This document shows, in pieces, positions 1-8,187 of a DNA stretch of 64,000 bases (position 1 is its first letter; every line of letters starts with the position of its first letter). Under the pieces are notes generated by a model. That model was not told where the DNA came from and made no database searches. It worked only from the letters and a program-made list of their open reading frames with translations. Origin of the DNA: SFTJ01 sp045613305 (lineage in GTDB: Bacteria > Bacteroidota > Bacteroidia > Bacteroidales > Muribaculaceae); contig JAZLAU010000028.1 of NCBI GenBank assembly GCA_045613305.1, positions 124,001 to 188,000 on the forward strand, read 5' to 3'. The translations under genes and the position numbers were made by a program.

Positions 1-825
1 AAAATTGATGTGGCGATAAGCCGAGCAGAAGAGCCCGACAAATATGTTATGGGTGTGCTGATAGATGGCGAGGGCTATCGTGACACGCAAACCACCCGCG
101 ACCGTGAAATAGTGCAACCATCGGTGCTAACCGGATTGGGATGGCGTGTGATGCGTGTGTGGAGCGTGGATTGGATTAATAATCCGAAGCGAGTTATCGA
201 CCGCATTGTGGAGCAGATTAATGCCGCACCAAAGCCCGAACCCGAGCCCGAAGTGACCACCTTCGATATTTCGCAAGAAAAAGAAGAAGAGGTGGAAAGT
301 GCTGTGACCGATTATGTTAGGGCTGAAATAACAAAAACGCAGGCTGCCAAGATGAGCGACCTGGAATTGTCGCGAAAGTTGGTGAAAGCCGAACAGCCTA
401 TAACGTTAACTTTGTTGTGCCGACGCATAAACGAATTGCGTGGAGTGCCCCGCACCACCAAAACCATGCTTCAAGACATGCAACTGATGGTGATGCAGAA
501 GTTCTACACCTATCCCGATCGAAACACTCGTGTGATATGGGAAAGTCAAGACTTGTGCCAGGCATATAACAGTTATCGTCAGGCCGAGGGCCGCGACATT
601 AACGACATTCCGATGTGTGAACTTGAGAATGTGGTGATGGAGGTGGTTAGAGAGCAATTCTCGATTAACCGCGATTCGGTGAAGTTGGTTGCAGCGAAGA
701 AACTCGGATTTGCCCGCCGTGGCCAAAAGGTGGATGGCTCGCTTAATGCGGTTATCGACAACTTGGTGGTAACAGGCAAGTTGGTGGAGATTGCCGACAA
801 CATAACCCTGCCGGAGAAAATGTAA
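1..825 (+). CDS. C-terminal part of a large DUF3320/REase-type helicase (5' end outside window)
   Basis: The reading frame is open from base 1, so the protein begins upstream and only its last 274 residues are here; the in-frame GTG at base 10 is not a convincing start. Residues 1-70 of the fragment look like the PD-(D/E)XK-type domain found at the end of large DUF4011-type SF1 helicases: 'VMGVLIDGEGY', then 'GWRVMRVWSVDW', the usual strand-turn-strand with a late tryptophan. An acidic linker follows, and the last ~140 residues resemble DUF3320, which closes such proteins. The family is thought to act in DNA processing and is often found near defence genes; that is family knowledge, not visible here. 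A strong terminator lies 40 bases after the stop codon. The fragment lacks all ATPase motifs, so the call rests on the tail only. Confidence 0.6.
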   Translation, partial: KIDVAISRAEEPDKYVMGVLIDGEGYRDTQTTRDREIVQPSVLTGLGWRVMRVWSVDWINNPKRVIDRIVEQINAAPKPEPEPEVTTFDISQEKEEEVESAVTDYVRAEITKTQAAKMSDLELSRKLVKAEQPITLTLLCRRINELRGVPRTTKTMLQDMQLMVMQKFYTYPDRNTRVIWESQDLCQAYNSYRQAEGRDINDIPMCELENVVMEVVREQFSINRDSVKLVAAKKLGFARRGQKVDGSLNAVIDNLVVTGKLVEIADNITLPEKM

Positions 826-864
826 TCAACAAGAAGACGACAGGCGTTAATAACTGAAACGAGA

Positions 865-911
865 ACGCAGGCATTAAATCCGAATGAGGAATTTAGTGTC
901 TGCGTCTTTTT
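865..911 (+). terminator. Rho-independent terminator after the helicase gene
   Basis: Arms 865-879 and 891-905 pair over 15 bases with two G-U pairs. The loop is 11 bases and the stem is followed by CTTTTT. It lies 40 bases past the stop codon of the DUF3320-type gene. Confidence 0.75.
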
Positions 912-1133
912 GTATGCTTTCCCGGCGGGCGGAGATTTTACTCTCGGGCGGAGATTTGGCTTGCTGTTTAAGTGGTTAGTGCCGCCAGTTTGCTCTTGGG
1001 AGGCAATATGTGTGGTTATTGCCGTCGGATTGCTCTCGGGAGGGTGGTTTGTTATATCTTTCAGCGGAGGGAGAGGGTGGAATGAACTCTTTGTTTGATA
1101 GGAAGTTGCTATTCTTTACTTGAGAGGAAACTG
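912..1133. repeat. Intergenic stretch with short direct repeats
   Basis: No credible gene. A 12-base direct repeat (GGGCGGAGATTT) lies at 927-938 and 946-957. A second duplication has CTTTGTTTGATAGGAAG at 1089-1105 and again at 1139-1155, with a TGCTATTCTTT repeat inside each unit. The second copy is the 3' end of the neighbouring minus-strand hydrolase gene (it encodes the tail FLSNKE), so the gene end appears to have been duplicated locally by about 50 bases. Confidence 0.5.
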
Positions 1134-2060
1134 CTATTCTTTGTTTGATAGGAAGCGGTCGATAGTGTTGCTTACGTGTTCCCAAACTAACAGTTTGTGA
1201 GTTTCGTTGAGGATTTCGTGTCGCATGTTAGGGAAAAGGTGGCTGGTGGTTTCGTACCCCACTTTTTTCATGGCGTTGACCGATTTTAGGAAGTCGTTGT
1301 CGCTTATACGGCAAGCGTCGTTAGCACCAGATATGAAATGCACCGGCATTTGTCGGTTTTTCAATGTCCAGCCATTGGTGTTGTAGCAGTCGCGCATCAT
1401 GGCAAACAGGTTGTAGAACCCGTTGCATGTAAACACGTACTTGCACAAAGGGTCGGAGTTGTAGTCGCGAAGCTCATCGTGGTTAGAGCAAAGCCACGCA
1501 TTAAAGAAACCTTCGTTGGGAAATTGCTTGCAGAAACTGCCGAACGACAGGAAATTGAGCAAAGTTGAGCGGTGTTTTTCGCCTTTAACCCAACCCATGA
1601 CTTTGGCGAGCGCCATTCCGGCCAGCGAAGCCGCATTGAAACTTGGGCTTCCGCACACTATCAGTCCGTCGATGTGACTGTCGTATCGCTTGGCAAACGA
1701 GCGAACTGCCAGAGAGCCCATGCTGTGGCCCATCAAGATGCACTTCATGCCAGGAAATTGTTGGCGAATCCAATTGTTAACCACCTTCACATCTTCAACC
1801 AAAGCCTTCCATCCGCCGTTGTACATATATCCGAGGTCGTCGGTGGTTTTTACCGACAGTCCGTGCCCGCGGTGGTCGTGAATCACGCATCGATAGCCCT
1901 TGCTGGCCAGATATTCCATAAATGGCTCGTAGCGTTCTTTGTGCTCGGTCATGCCATGAGTCAGTTGCACCACGCCACGGCAATAACCTTTAGGCGCAAT
2001 GGTGGCCACAGCAAGCGGCAGATTGTCGGCGCTAGCTTCGAGTGTGAAATATTTTATCAT
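1134..2060 (-). CDS. Alpha/beta hydrolase, monoacylglycerol lipase / serine aminopeptidase S33 type
   Basis: This 308-residue enzyme has all the marks of the Hydrolase_4 group. An oxyanion-hole HG lies in 'QLTHGMTEHKERY', followed by 'IHDHRGHG', the nucleophile elbow 'GHSMGS' near residue 105, a catalytic Asp in 'SGANDACR', and a catalytic His in 'MRHEILNE' close to the C terminus. It has no signal peptide, so it is probably cytoplasmic and acts on acylglycerols or small esters; the substrate cannot be read from sequence. I chose the ATG at 2060 (MIKYFTLEA) because the 21 residues of the longer frame, up to 2123, look unlike the family. It is divergent from the GHL10 gene and appears monocistronic. 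Its last codons lie inside a local direct repeat. Confidence 0.85.
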   Translation of the reverse strand: MIKYFTLEASADNLPLAVATIAPKGYCRGVVQLTHGMTEHKERYEPFMEYLASKGYRCVIHDHRGHGLSVKTTDDLGYMYNGGWKALVEDVKVVNNWIRQQFPGMKCILMGHSMGSLAVRSFAKRYDSHIDGLIVCGSPSFNAASLAGMALAKVMGWVKGEKHRSTLLNFLSFGSFCKQFPNEGFFNAWLCSNHDELRDYNSDPLCKYVFTCNGFYNLFAMMRDCYNTNGWTLKNRQMPVHFISGANDACRISDNDFLKSVNAMKKVGYETTSHLFPNMRHEILNETHKLLVWEHVSNTIDRFLSNKE

Positions 2061-2231
2061 AACGGCGTGTGTGTTTCTTAAGTGGTTGCTAAATGAGTGA
2101 TAAAAACAGGCCGAAAATTGCACGCGTGTCGGAGTATAACATTAACTCGGAGTTGCAAAAGTGCCTGTTGCTATTGCAAACTTACTACTTTTCTGTTGAA
2201 AAAGGAGTTAAAAACGGTTTTTTATCTTTAT

Positions 2232-2250
2232 TTTTGTAGATGCTACAAAA
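2232..2250. promoter_or_regulatory. Perfect inverted repeat upstream of the GHL10 gene, possible operator
   Basis: TTTTGTAG and CTACAAAA are exact reverse complements separated by ATG. The site ends 34 bases before the start codon at 2285. A promoter-like TATCTTTA (2223-2230) lies directly upstream, so the dyad would sit near the transcription start. There is no T tract, so an operator fits better than a terminator. No regulator can be assigned. Confidence 0.45.
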
Positions 2251-2284
2251 CCATAAAAACAAATAACAAGAAAAATAGAGCGTT

Positions 2285-3793
2285 ATGAAAAAAACTATTT
2301 TAGGCATTATGTTAGCGTCGGCAGCCGTGTTGATGCCAACGGTTAATGCTTCAGCCCAAAATCCAAAGCGAGAATTCCGCGGAGCGTGGATGCATACAGT
2401 GGGGCAGATGCAATATTCACGCATGTCGACAGAAGAAAACAAGGCATATTTGCGTAACCAACTCGACTCGTTGCAGTTGGCTGGTGTTAATGCCATCTTG
2501 TGGCAAGTACGCCCAAAGGCCGATGCCTTCTATGCGTCGAACTATGAGCCATGGAGCGTGTATTTGACAGGCGAATTTGGCAAGACACCAAATCCATATT
2601 GGGACCCATTGCATTTCATGATTATAGAGTGCCATAACCGTGGCATGGAATTGCATGCATGGCTCAATCCATATCGTGTGACAAACACTAAAGGCGAAAC
2701 CGAAAAATTGGCACCAAATCACATCTATCACAAGCATCCAGAGTGGTTTGTGTCGTATGGCGGTCAAACATATTTTGAACCTGCATTGCCAGAATGCCGT
2801 CAGTTTATTGTTGACGTAGTTCGCGACATAGTGCGCCGTTACGATGTTGACGCAATCCATATGGACGACTATTTCTATCCTTATCCAACAAAGGACGAAT
2901 TTCCTGACGATGCAAGTTATGCCAAGTATGGCAACGGCATGGACCGTGGCGACTGGCGCCGTCAAAATGTGGATATGCTGATTGAGGGCTTGCACAAGAT
3001 GATTAAGGCCGAAAAGCCATGGGTGCGTTTGGGTATCAGCCCATTCGGTGTGTGGCGTAATAAGACATCCGACCCACGCGGTAGCGACACCAAGGCGTTG
3101 CAAAACTACGACGGCCTTTATGCCGATGTGCTTAAGTGGACCGAAGAAGGCTGGGTTGACTATATGATTCCACAATTGTATTGGCAACTTGACCATAAGT
3201 TGGCGTCAAGCCGCATTCTTAACACATGGTGGAACGATAATGCCAACGGCCGTCACATGTACATTGGTCAAGCTGTTGAAACCACAATGAAGACTCCAGA
3301 CCCCGACAGCAACGACCCAAATGAATTGGCACACAAGGTGCGCATCACTCGCGAATTGCCTAACATTCAAGGCAACTGCTGGTGGCCAGGCTACTCAATC
3401 ACCCGCAACAGCAAGGGAGTTTGCGACTCGCTTTCAACTAAGCACCAGTCGACTATCGCCATTGTGCCTCCTTACACTTGGCTCGACGATGTTAAGCCAG
3501 AAGAAGTTAAGAATGTGAAGGCTGTGAAGGTGGGCGGCAAGACTATCATCAACTGGCAAGCACCACAAACTAACGACCCTATGCAGGTGGCAAAGGCTTA
3601 TGTGGTGTATCAATTCCCACAAAAGGGCGAGATAAACCTTGAAGATGCAAGTGCTATTAAGGCAGTGGTGCCAAGCACAAGTTACACCATTCCTGACGAC
3701 ACCCCAAAGGGCAAATATCACTATGTGATTACTGTTCTCGACCGTGTTAACAACGAGAGTGCAGTAGGCCGTGCCGTTACTGTAAAGATTTAA
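2285..3793 (+). CDS. Secreted glycosyl-hydrolase-like protein (GHL10 / DUF187 family)
   Basis: The 502-residue protein starts with a clear signal peptide (MKKTILGIMLASAAVLMP, cleavage near ASAQ) and so acts in the periplasm or on the surface. Residues ~27-370 match the GHL10/DUF187 barrel: 'REFRGAWMHTVGQMQYS', 'GVNAILWQVRPKADAFY' , 'PYWDPLHFMIIECHNRGME', 'HAWLNPYRV', and the acidic 'DAIHMDDYFYPYP' motif that probably carries catalytic or ligand residues. The last ~90 residues ('VKNVKAVKVGGKTIINW...') look like a fibronectin-III-type module. Members of this family are linked to cell-wall or glycan hydrolysis, but the substrate here is unknown. The gene stands alone, with a perfect 8-base inverted repeat just upstream that may control it. 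Proline is almost always CCA, as in the SusC/D genes, which may reflect high expression. Confidence 0.85.
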   Translation: MKKTILGIMLASAAVLMPTVNASAQNPKREFRGAWMHTVGQMQYSRMSTEENKAYLRNQLDSLQLAGVNAILWQVRPKADAFYASNYEPWSVYLTGEFGKTPNPYWDPLHFMIIECHNRGMELHAWLNPYRVTNTKGETEKLAPNHIYHKHPEWFVSYGGQTYFEPALPECRQFIVDVVRDIVRRYDVDAIHMDDYFYPYPTKDEFPDDASYAKYGNGMDRGDWRRQNVDMLIEGLHKMIKAEKPWVRLGISPFGVWRNKTSDPRGSDTKALQNYDGLYADVLKWTEEGWVDYMIPQLYWQLDHKLASSRILNTWWNDNANGRHMYIGQAVETTMKTPDPDSNDPNELAHKVRITRELPNIQGNCWWPGYSITRNSKGVCDSLSTKHQSTIAIVPPYTWLDDVKPEEVKNVKAVKVGGKTIINWQAPQTNDPMQVAKAYVVYQFPQKGEINLEDASAIKAVVPSTSYTIPDDTPKGKYHYVITVLDRVNNESAVGRAVTVKI

Positions 3794-4081
3794 GGCGACT
3801 CGTTAAGAGAGGGGGGCAAGTGCCAGCCATTAGGCTTGGGGCGTTGTTTGATTGGCGCTCGAAGATGAGATGGTGGCATTGACGCTGCTAATGGCGGCTG
3901 TAGCCCTAAAACAGATATTACGCTGTTCGCAATGCAGATCCGGGTTTTCTCAATGGGGACGTATGTCATACGTTGTGGAAAGTGGATGCTGTGTTGCGAG
4001 CAGTGTGTTTTTTATGATAATAATGAGATGGTGGCAAATGTGATAGCCACAAATTAATTATAACCAAAACAGGAATTTAAA

Positions 4082-4591
4082 ATGGCAGAATATCACCTAC
4101 GACCAGCAACAGAAAGCGACATAGAGCGCAGTTGGGCAATATTGCAGCAAGGCAAGGCGCAAATGTTCAGAAACGGCAAAAAGCAGTGGACTGAGCATTA
4201 TCCGTCGCGCGACAGCGTGGTGAGCGATTTGGCAAAGGGTTATGCCTATGTGCTTGACTGCGACGGCGTGACGGTTGCCTATGGGGCAGTAGTGTTTGAT
4301 GGCGAGCCGGCATATGAGCAGATAGCCGAGAAGTGGCTGTCGAGCGACCAATATGTGGTGTTGCATCGGTTGGCAGTGGCCGATGAAGTGAAGCGCCAGG
4401 GTGTGGCTGCTACGTTTTTCAGAAAGATAATGGATTTAGCCGTTGCGAAGGGAGTATATAGTTTCAAGGTCGACACTAACTACGACAACGAGATAATGTT
4501 GCGATTGTTAAAGAGTTTGGGCTTTGTGTATTGTGGCGATGTGATGTATTCGCAAGGCGCACGCATGGCTTTTGAACTGTTGCTAAAATGA
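4082..4591 (+). CDS. GNAT family N-acetyltransferase
   Basis: The 169-residue protein begins 'YHLRPATESDIERSWAIL', the usual GNAT opening strand and helix. The acetyl-CoA-binding motif A is seen near residues 98-115 as 'LHRLAVADEVKRQGVAATFF' (the Q-x-x-G-x-A loop). Motif B follows as 'YDNEIMLRLLKSLGFVYCG', where the 'N...LLKSLGF' pattern is typical. It transfers an acetyl group from acetyl-CoA to an unidentified amine. There is no signal or membrane segment. It is a single gene ending at a bidirectional terminator (4630-4667). The 288 bases upstream hold no gene; the only structure I saw there is a small palindrome ACGTATG-T-CATACGT at 3959-3973. Confidence 0.85.
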   Translation: MAEYHLRPATESDIERSWAILQQGKAQMFRNGKKQWTEHYPSRDSVVSDLAKGYAYVLDCDGVTVAYGAVVFDGEPAYEQIAEKWLSSDQYVVLHRLAVADEVKRQGVAATFFRKIMDLAVAKGVYSFKVDTNYDNEIMLRLLKSLGFVYCGDVMYSQGARMAFELLLK

Positions 4592-4629
4592 TGTTGCATC
4601 GGCTTTTGTTTAGGCCGAAAAATAGGAGT

Positions 4630-4667
4630 AGCACATCGGGGGGCACCCCCGATGTGCTATGTTTTTT
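4630..4667 (+). terminator. Strong, probably bidirectional terminator
   Basis: A perfect 13-base stem (4630-4642 with 4646-4658) has a 3-base loop and is followed by ATGTTTTTTATT on the plus strand. Read on the minus strand the stem is followed by a run of five T, so it can end both the GNAT gene and the convergent hybrid two-component gene. Confidence 0.85.
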
Positions 4668-4756
4668 ATTTGCTATTCATATTTGGTTCACCCGAGCCTT
4701 GCCAGTTGAAAGGCCGCCTTTATGCCGCAATTATGCAATAAGAGCGATGATATTGG

Positions 4757-7627
4757 TTAATCAGTTTGTTTGTTTGTTTGTTTGTTTGTTTGTGGCGTTT
4801 TGCGGTATTGTGAAGGGGTAATGCCGAATACCGACTTAAACGCACGAGTGAAGTTGCTGTTTTCGTCGTAACCGCAACGCAAAGCGATGTCGTTAATCGA
4901 CAAGCCTTTGTTAGAGTCGAAAAGGTTCTTGGCCTTGTTCATTCTCACTTGCAGGATATATTTAGAAAGGCTTTCACCTGTTATGGCAGTAATTTTTCGG
5001 TTAAGTTGCTTGGTGCCAATGCAAAGAGCAGAGGCAATGTCGGCAGGATTAACGTTTTGTTGCGCCATTTGCTTATAAATCAAATCGATAACCTTGTTAA
5101 GGAATGCTTGGTCGGTGGTGTCGAGCAGTTCGCTGTTGTTGTTAGATTCGTTGTTGCGTGCAAAGTTTTCCTGAATCAAACGGCGTTGCTCAAGCGTGCC
5201 GTGAATTGTAGCATTAAGTTCATCGGTGTTAAATGGCTTGTAGATATACGAGTTAATGCCCGCTTTAAGCCCTTCCACCTTGTCTTCTTCCGAACATTTG
5301 GCGGTAACTGCAATCACTGGAATGTGGTTGACAATTTCCGATTTTCTGATTAGTTTTGTCATCGTCAAGCCATCCATTTCAGGCATTCTGATGTCGGTAA
5401 TAATCAAGTCGGGAATAATGTTTAGTGCCAGTTTCAGACCTTCGGCGCCGTTGTAGGCATATATTATAGTAGCGTCTTTGATTACCGAGCCCATGTATTT
5501 AATTATATCGTTGTTGTCTTCAACGACAAGTATAATAGGCTTGTTATCGTTGGTTTCTGCTTCTTCTTCGTCGGTTTCAATCTTTTCGCCTTCGTCGAAC
5601 AGAAGCATTTTTGCCGAAGGTTCGTGGTTAATGTTTTCGCAGTTTTTGCAGTTTTGCTGCTTAATAGGCAGCACGATGGTGAACACGCATCCCTTGTTGA
5701 GCGCGCTTGCCAGAGTGATAGTTCCGTTAAGAGCGTCAACCAATTGTTTCACCAGCGACAGCCCGATGCCGAACCCGTTGGCGTGATTGTGATTGTTGCC
5801 TTGATAGAAAATGTCGAAGATGTGAGGCACGTCATTTTTGTCGATACCGCAGCCGTTGTCGGCCACAATCAGAGTTAACGAATCGTCGTTGCTGTTTGCG
5901 GTGATGTAAATGCGTCCGCCTACGGGCGTGAATTTTATGGCATTCGACACCAAGTTGCTTATAATCTTATTGATGTAATCGGGAATAAAATCCATTTCGA
6001 TGGTGTTTTTCTCTGGAGAGAACACCAAATCGATTTGCTTTCGTGAGGCAAGTTGGCGAGTGCTTTCCACAATGGTGTGGATGTGTCCCACAATGTTGCC
6101 GTGCTTAAAGTCCTTAATGTTGTTTGCCGCCGATTTCAATTTCGACACGTCGAGAATTTGGTTGATGAGAAGCAGCAAATTGTTGCAATTTCTCAGAATT
6201 GTTTTGCCAATCTCGCGAGCATTGTGGGTGGTTTCTTCTTTGGTAATTTGGTCAGCGAGAGCAGAAATTACGGTTATAGGAGTGCGAAACTCGTGAGTTA
6301 TGCTTGTGAAGAACGACGACTTCATTTGGTCGATTTTCTGCAAGTCGTGCTGGCGTTTCTTTTTGATTCGCAGAGTGTAAAGCAACGAAAGGATGGTGAT
6401 GATAGCCAACACCGTAAGCGCAATAAGGAAAATTGCTATAATGTTGTTTGTTTTACGTTCTTGGTTGTATTTAGCATTAATAGAGTCGACTTCTTGCTGG
6501 TGGCGGTGGTATTCATATTGCACGCGTTCGTTTTGAATGTCGATAATGTTTTTTTCGCTAATAATGCTGTCGTTGTAGTTTCGGCTAATTTTGTAAAGGT
6601 CGAGCGCCTTGGCGTGGTTTCCCGATTTTTCGTAAATTTTGGAAAGCATAGCGTAGATAGACGCCAAGTGCCCTCTTGAACGCGAATCGCGGGCGTGCTT
6701 TTCGGCTTCGGTTAGCAGTTGCAGAGCCATGGCTCTATTACCCTGCTTAATGTGCAAATTGGCAAGCACCGAGCAGAAGTTCAGCCAGTGCCAGGTGTCG
6801 ATTTTTCCCTTCATTTCGAAGGCTTTCATATATTCTCCAATTGCTTTATTGGTGTTACCTTCCTTTTCGTAAAGGCTACCGAAATAAGAGTGGCATAGAG
6901 CGATGCCGAGGTCAGATTTTGCCTCCACGTTCATCTTCATGGAGTTCATGTAGTAGGTCCAAGCCGAGTCGTTAAGGTTTTTTTCTTCGAAAATAGCGCC
7001 AATGTTGGCGTAGTTGATGGCTTGTCCGAGAGCGCTGCCGAGTTGTCGTTCACCCTCGAGTGCTTGACGGAAAACCGAGTCGGCAGTGTGAAGGTCGCCA
7101 AGACGCAGGCTAATGTTTCCGAGGCCGTTGAGCGACACCACGCGGCTTTTTCTTGCGCCGAATGATTGCTTGTCGGTGAACTGCTCACAAAGTCGAAGAG
7201 CACGGTAGTGGAATGTAGTGGCATTTTCGAGCATACTCATTCGTCGGTAGTTGGTGCCGATATTGTTGAGCGCACCAATCATTTCAATAGTGTCGCAAAG
7301 GTTTTGAGCCAGTTCAAGGCTTTCGGTATGGCTTGAAATGGCGTCAACAAATTTGTTTTGTTCGCGTTGACACACCCCAAGACGCTGAAGTGTCATCATC
7401 TTTGCCACATCGTTTTTGTCGACGGTGAACTCACGGCATAATTGCTTGAGCGAGTCGATGTCGGTTATGGTGTTGGCCAATGAGTCGGCCAAATGCTTAT
7501 CTTGAGAATTAACGCCGTGCGTGGCGTGGTTAGTGTCGGAGCATGCGCAAAGTGCACACCCTGCAAGCAAAAGCCAAACAAAAAATAATGATGATTGCTT
7601 TATTTGATATTGTAGTGATTTTACCAT
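4757..7627 (-). CDS. Hybrid two-component system protein: TPR sensor, histidine kinase, receiver, AraC-type DNA-binding domain
   Basis: The 956-residue one-protein phosphorelay starts with a hydrophobic segment containing lipobox-like cysteines (LLLAGCALCACS). Residues ~60-370 form tetratricopeptide-like helices, probably periplasmic. A membrane helix lies at ~396-419 ('IIAIFLIALTVLAIITILSL'). The HisKA box is 'SITHEFRTPI' with the phospho-His near residue 444. The ATPase domain at ~545-660 has 'NLVSNAIKFTP', 'DNGCGI' and 'GFGIGLSLV'. The receiver domain at ~690-805 has 'VVEDN', the phospho-Asp in 'LIITDIRMPEMDG', and 'KPFN'. An AraC HTH ends the protein ('DIALRCGYDENSNFTRAFKS'). Classical HTCS proteins sense with beta-propeller Reg_prop repeats, so a TPR sensor is the less common form. 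The last codons are encoded by a GTTT microsatellite. The target could be the giant surface protein gene at 8188; this is a guess from position. Confidence 0.9.
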   Translation of the reverse strand: MVKSLQYQIKQSSLFFVWLLLAGCALCACSDTNHATHGVNSQDKHLADSLANTITDIDSLKQLCREFTVDKNDVAKMMTLQRLGVCQREQNKFVDAISSHTESLELAQNLCDTIEMIGALNNIGTNYRRMSMLENATTFHYRALRLCEQFTDKQSFGARKSRVVSLNGLGNISLRLGDLHTADSVFRQALEGERQLGSALGQAINYANIGAIFEEKNLNDSAWTYYMNSMKMNVEAKSDLGIALCHSYFGSLYEKEGNTNKAIGEYMKAFEMKGKIDTWHWLNFCSVLANLHIKQGNRAMALQLLTEAEKHARDSRSRGHLASIYAMLSKIYEKSGNHAKALDLYKISRNYNDSIISEKNIIDIQNERVQYEYHRHQQEVDSINAKYNQERKTNNIIAIFLIALTVLAIITILSLLYTLRIKKKRQHDLQKIDQMKSSFFTSITHEFRTPITVISALADQITKEETTHNAREIGKTILRNCNNLLLLINQILDVSKLKSAANNIKDFKHGNIVGHIHTIVESTRQLASRKQIDLVFSPEKNTIEMDFIPDYINKIISNLVSNAIKFTPVGGRIYITANSNDDSLTLIVADNGCGIDKNDVPHIFDIFYQGNNHNHANGFGIGLSLVKQLVDALNGTITLASALNKGCVFTIVLPIKQQNCKNCENINHEPSAKMLLFDEGEKIETDEEEAETNDNKPIILVVEDNNDIIKYMGSVIKDATIIYAYNGAEGLKLALNIIPDLIITDIRMPEMDGLTMTKLIRKSEIVNHIPVIAVTAKCSEEDKVEGLKAGINSYIYKPFNTDELNATIHGTLEQRRLIQENFARNNESNNNSELLDTTDQAFLNKVIDLIYKQMAQQNVNPADIASALCIGTKQLNRKITAITGESLSKYILQVRMNKAKNLFDSNKGLSINDIALRCGYDENSNFTRAFKSVFGITPSQYRKTPQTNKQTNKQTD
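4764..4791. repeat. Tetranucleotide microsatellite (GTTT)7 at the 3' end of the hybrid regulator gene
   Basis: Seven perfect GTTT units on the plus strand read as AAAC units in the minus-strand gene and encode the tail 'QTNKQTNKQTD'. Four does not divide by three, so gain or loss of a unit would shift the frame for the final residues and move the stop codon. Confidence 0.85.
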
Positions 7628-7909
7628 ACTCTAAATGATGTTGCCTGAAAAGGCTGGCGTAATTATTAGACAAAGATAATAATAAAATTGAATAGTTTGC
7701 AACATTATTAAATTGTTGCTTGCGGTTATGTAGTGTGGGGTTATCATACTGAAGTCGCTGAGTATTAAATGGATAGGTGGGTGCAAATGTCCGTGATTGA
7801 TAAATATATTAATATATAATGTCTCAAATTGATAAAACGATGTCCGATTGTGATAAAAGACAATGCGAGGTGTGTGGGTAAATTTGTAATTGAGAAAAAG
7901 CATATAACC

Positions 7910-8080
7910 ATGAAAAAGCCGAAAATTAACACAGAAGACTACCAAAGGCTCTCAAATAGCATAGAGCAGCAATTGGCGCAAATAGAGGAACAAAAGAAGC
8001 AAGAGAACGCCGATGAGCATCTTGAAAAGCCGAAAAAGTGGCATCATAAGTTATTGAAGGTTTTTCGTGCGAAGAAATGA
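7910..8080 (+). CDS. Small basic, coiled-coil-like hypothetical protein
   Basis: A 56-residue frame starts at ATG 7910 (MKKPKINTEDYQ); an in-frame ATG at 7829 would add 27 residues of poor character. The product is highly charged. Its middle ('SIEQQLAQIEEQKKQENADE') should form an amphipathic helix, and the end is strongly basic ('KKWHHKLLKVFRAKK'). It has no signal or membrane segment and I recognise no family. It precedes the giant Ig-like protein by 107 bases on the same strand. A real gene is plausible but not proven. Confidence 0.4.
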   Translation: MKKPKINTEDYQRLSNSIEQQLAQIEEQKKQENADEHLEKPKKWHHKLLKVFRAKK

Positions 8081-8187
8081 AGAAATAATTTGAGCGAGAT
8101 AGAGCCGAAAGTGGTGTTGCAAACCACAGCAAACATCCCGACCCCATTAGAACTATTGGAAAAATAAATAACAAAAATAAAAATTTT

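Noticed and set aside
910..1098. 62-residue plus-strand frame after the first terminator
   Set aside because: It starts inside the T tract of a terminator, consists of short direct-repeat sequence and shows no protein features.
2417..3196. 259-residue minus-strand frame opposite the GHL10 gene
   Set aside because: It overlaps the conserved barrel coding region and shows no domain or start signal of its own.
3852..4043. 63-residue plus-strand frame before the GNAT gene
   Set aside because: No recognisable domain, no start signal, and odd composition; treated as non-coding.
6053..6679. 208-residue plus-strand frame opposite the hybrid two-component gene
   Set aside because: It lies entirely antisense to conserved kinase and membrane segments; its Val/Phe-rich sequence is typical of antisense reading of Asn/Lys/Glu-rich coding DNA.
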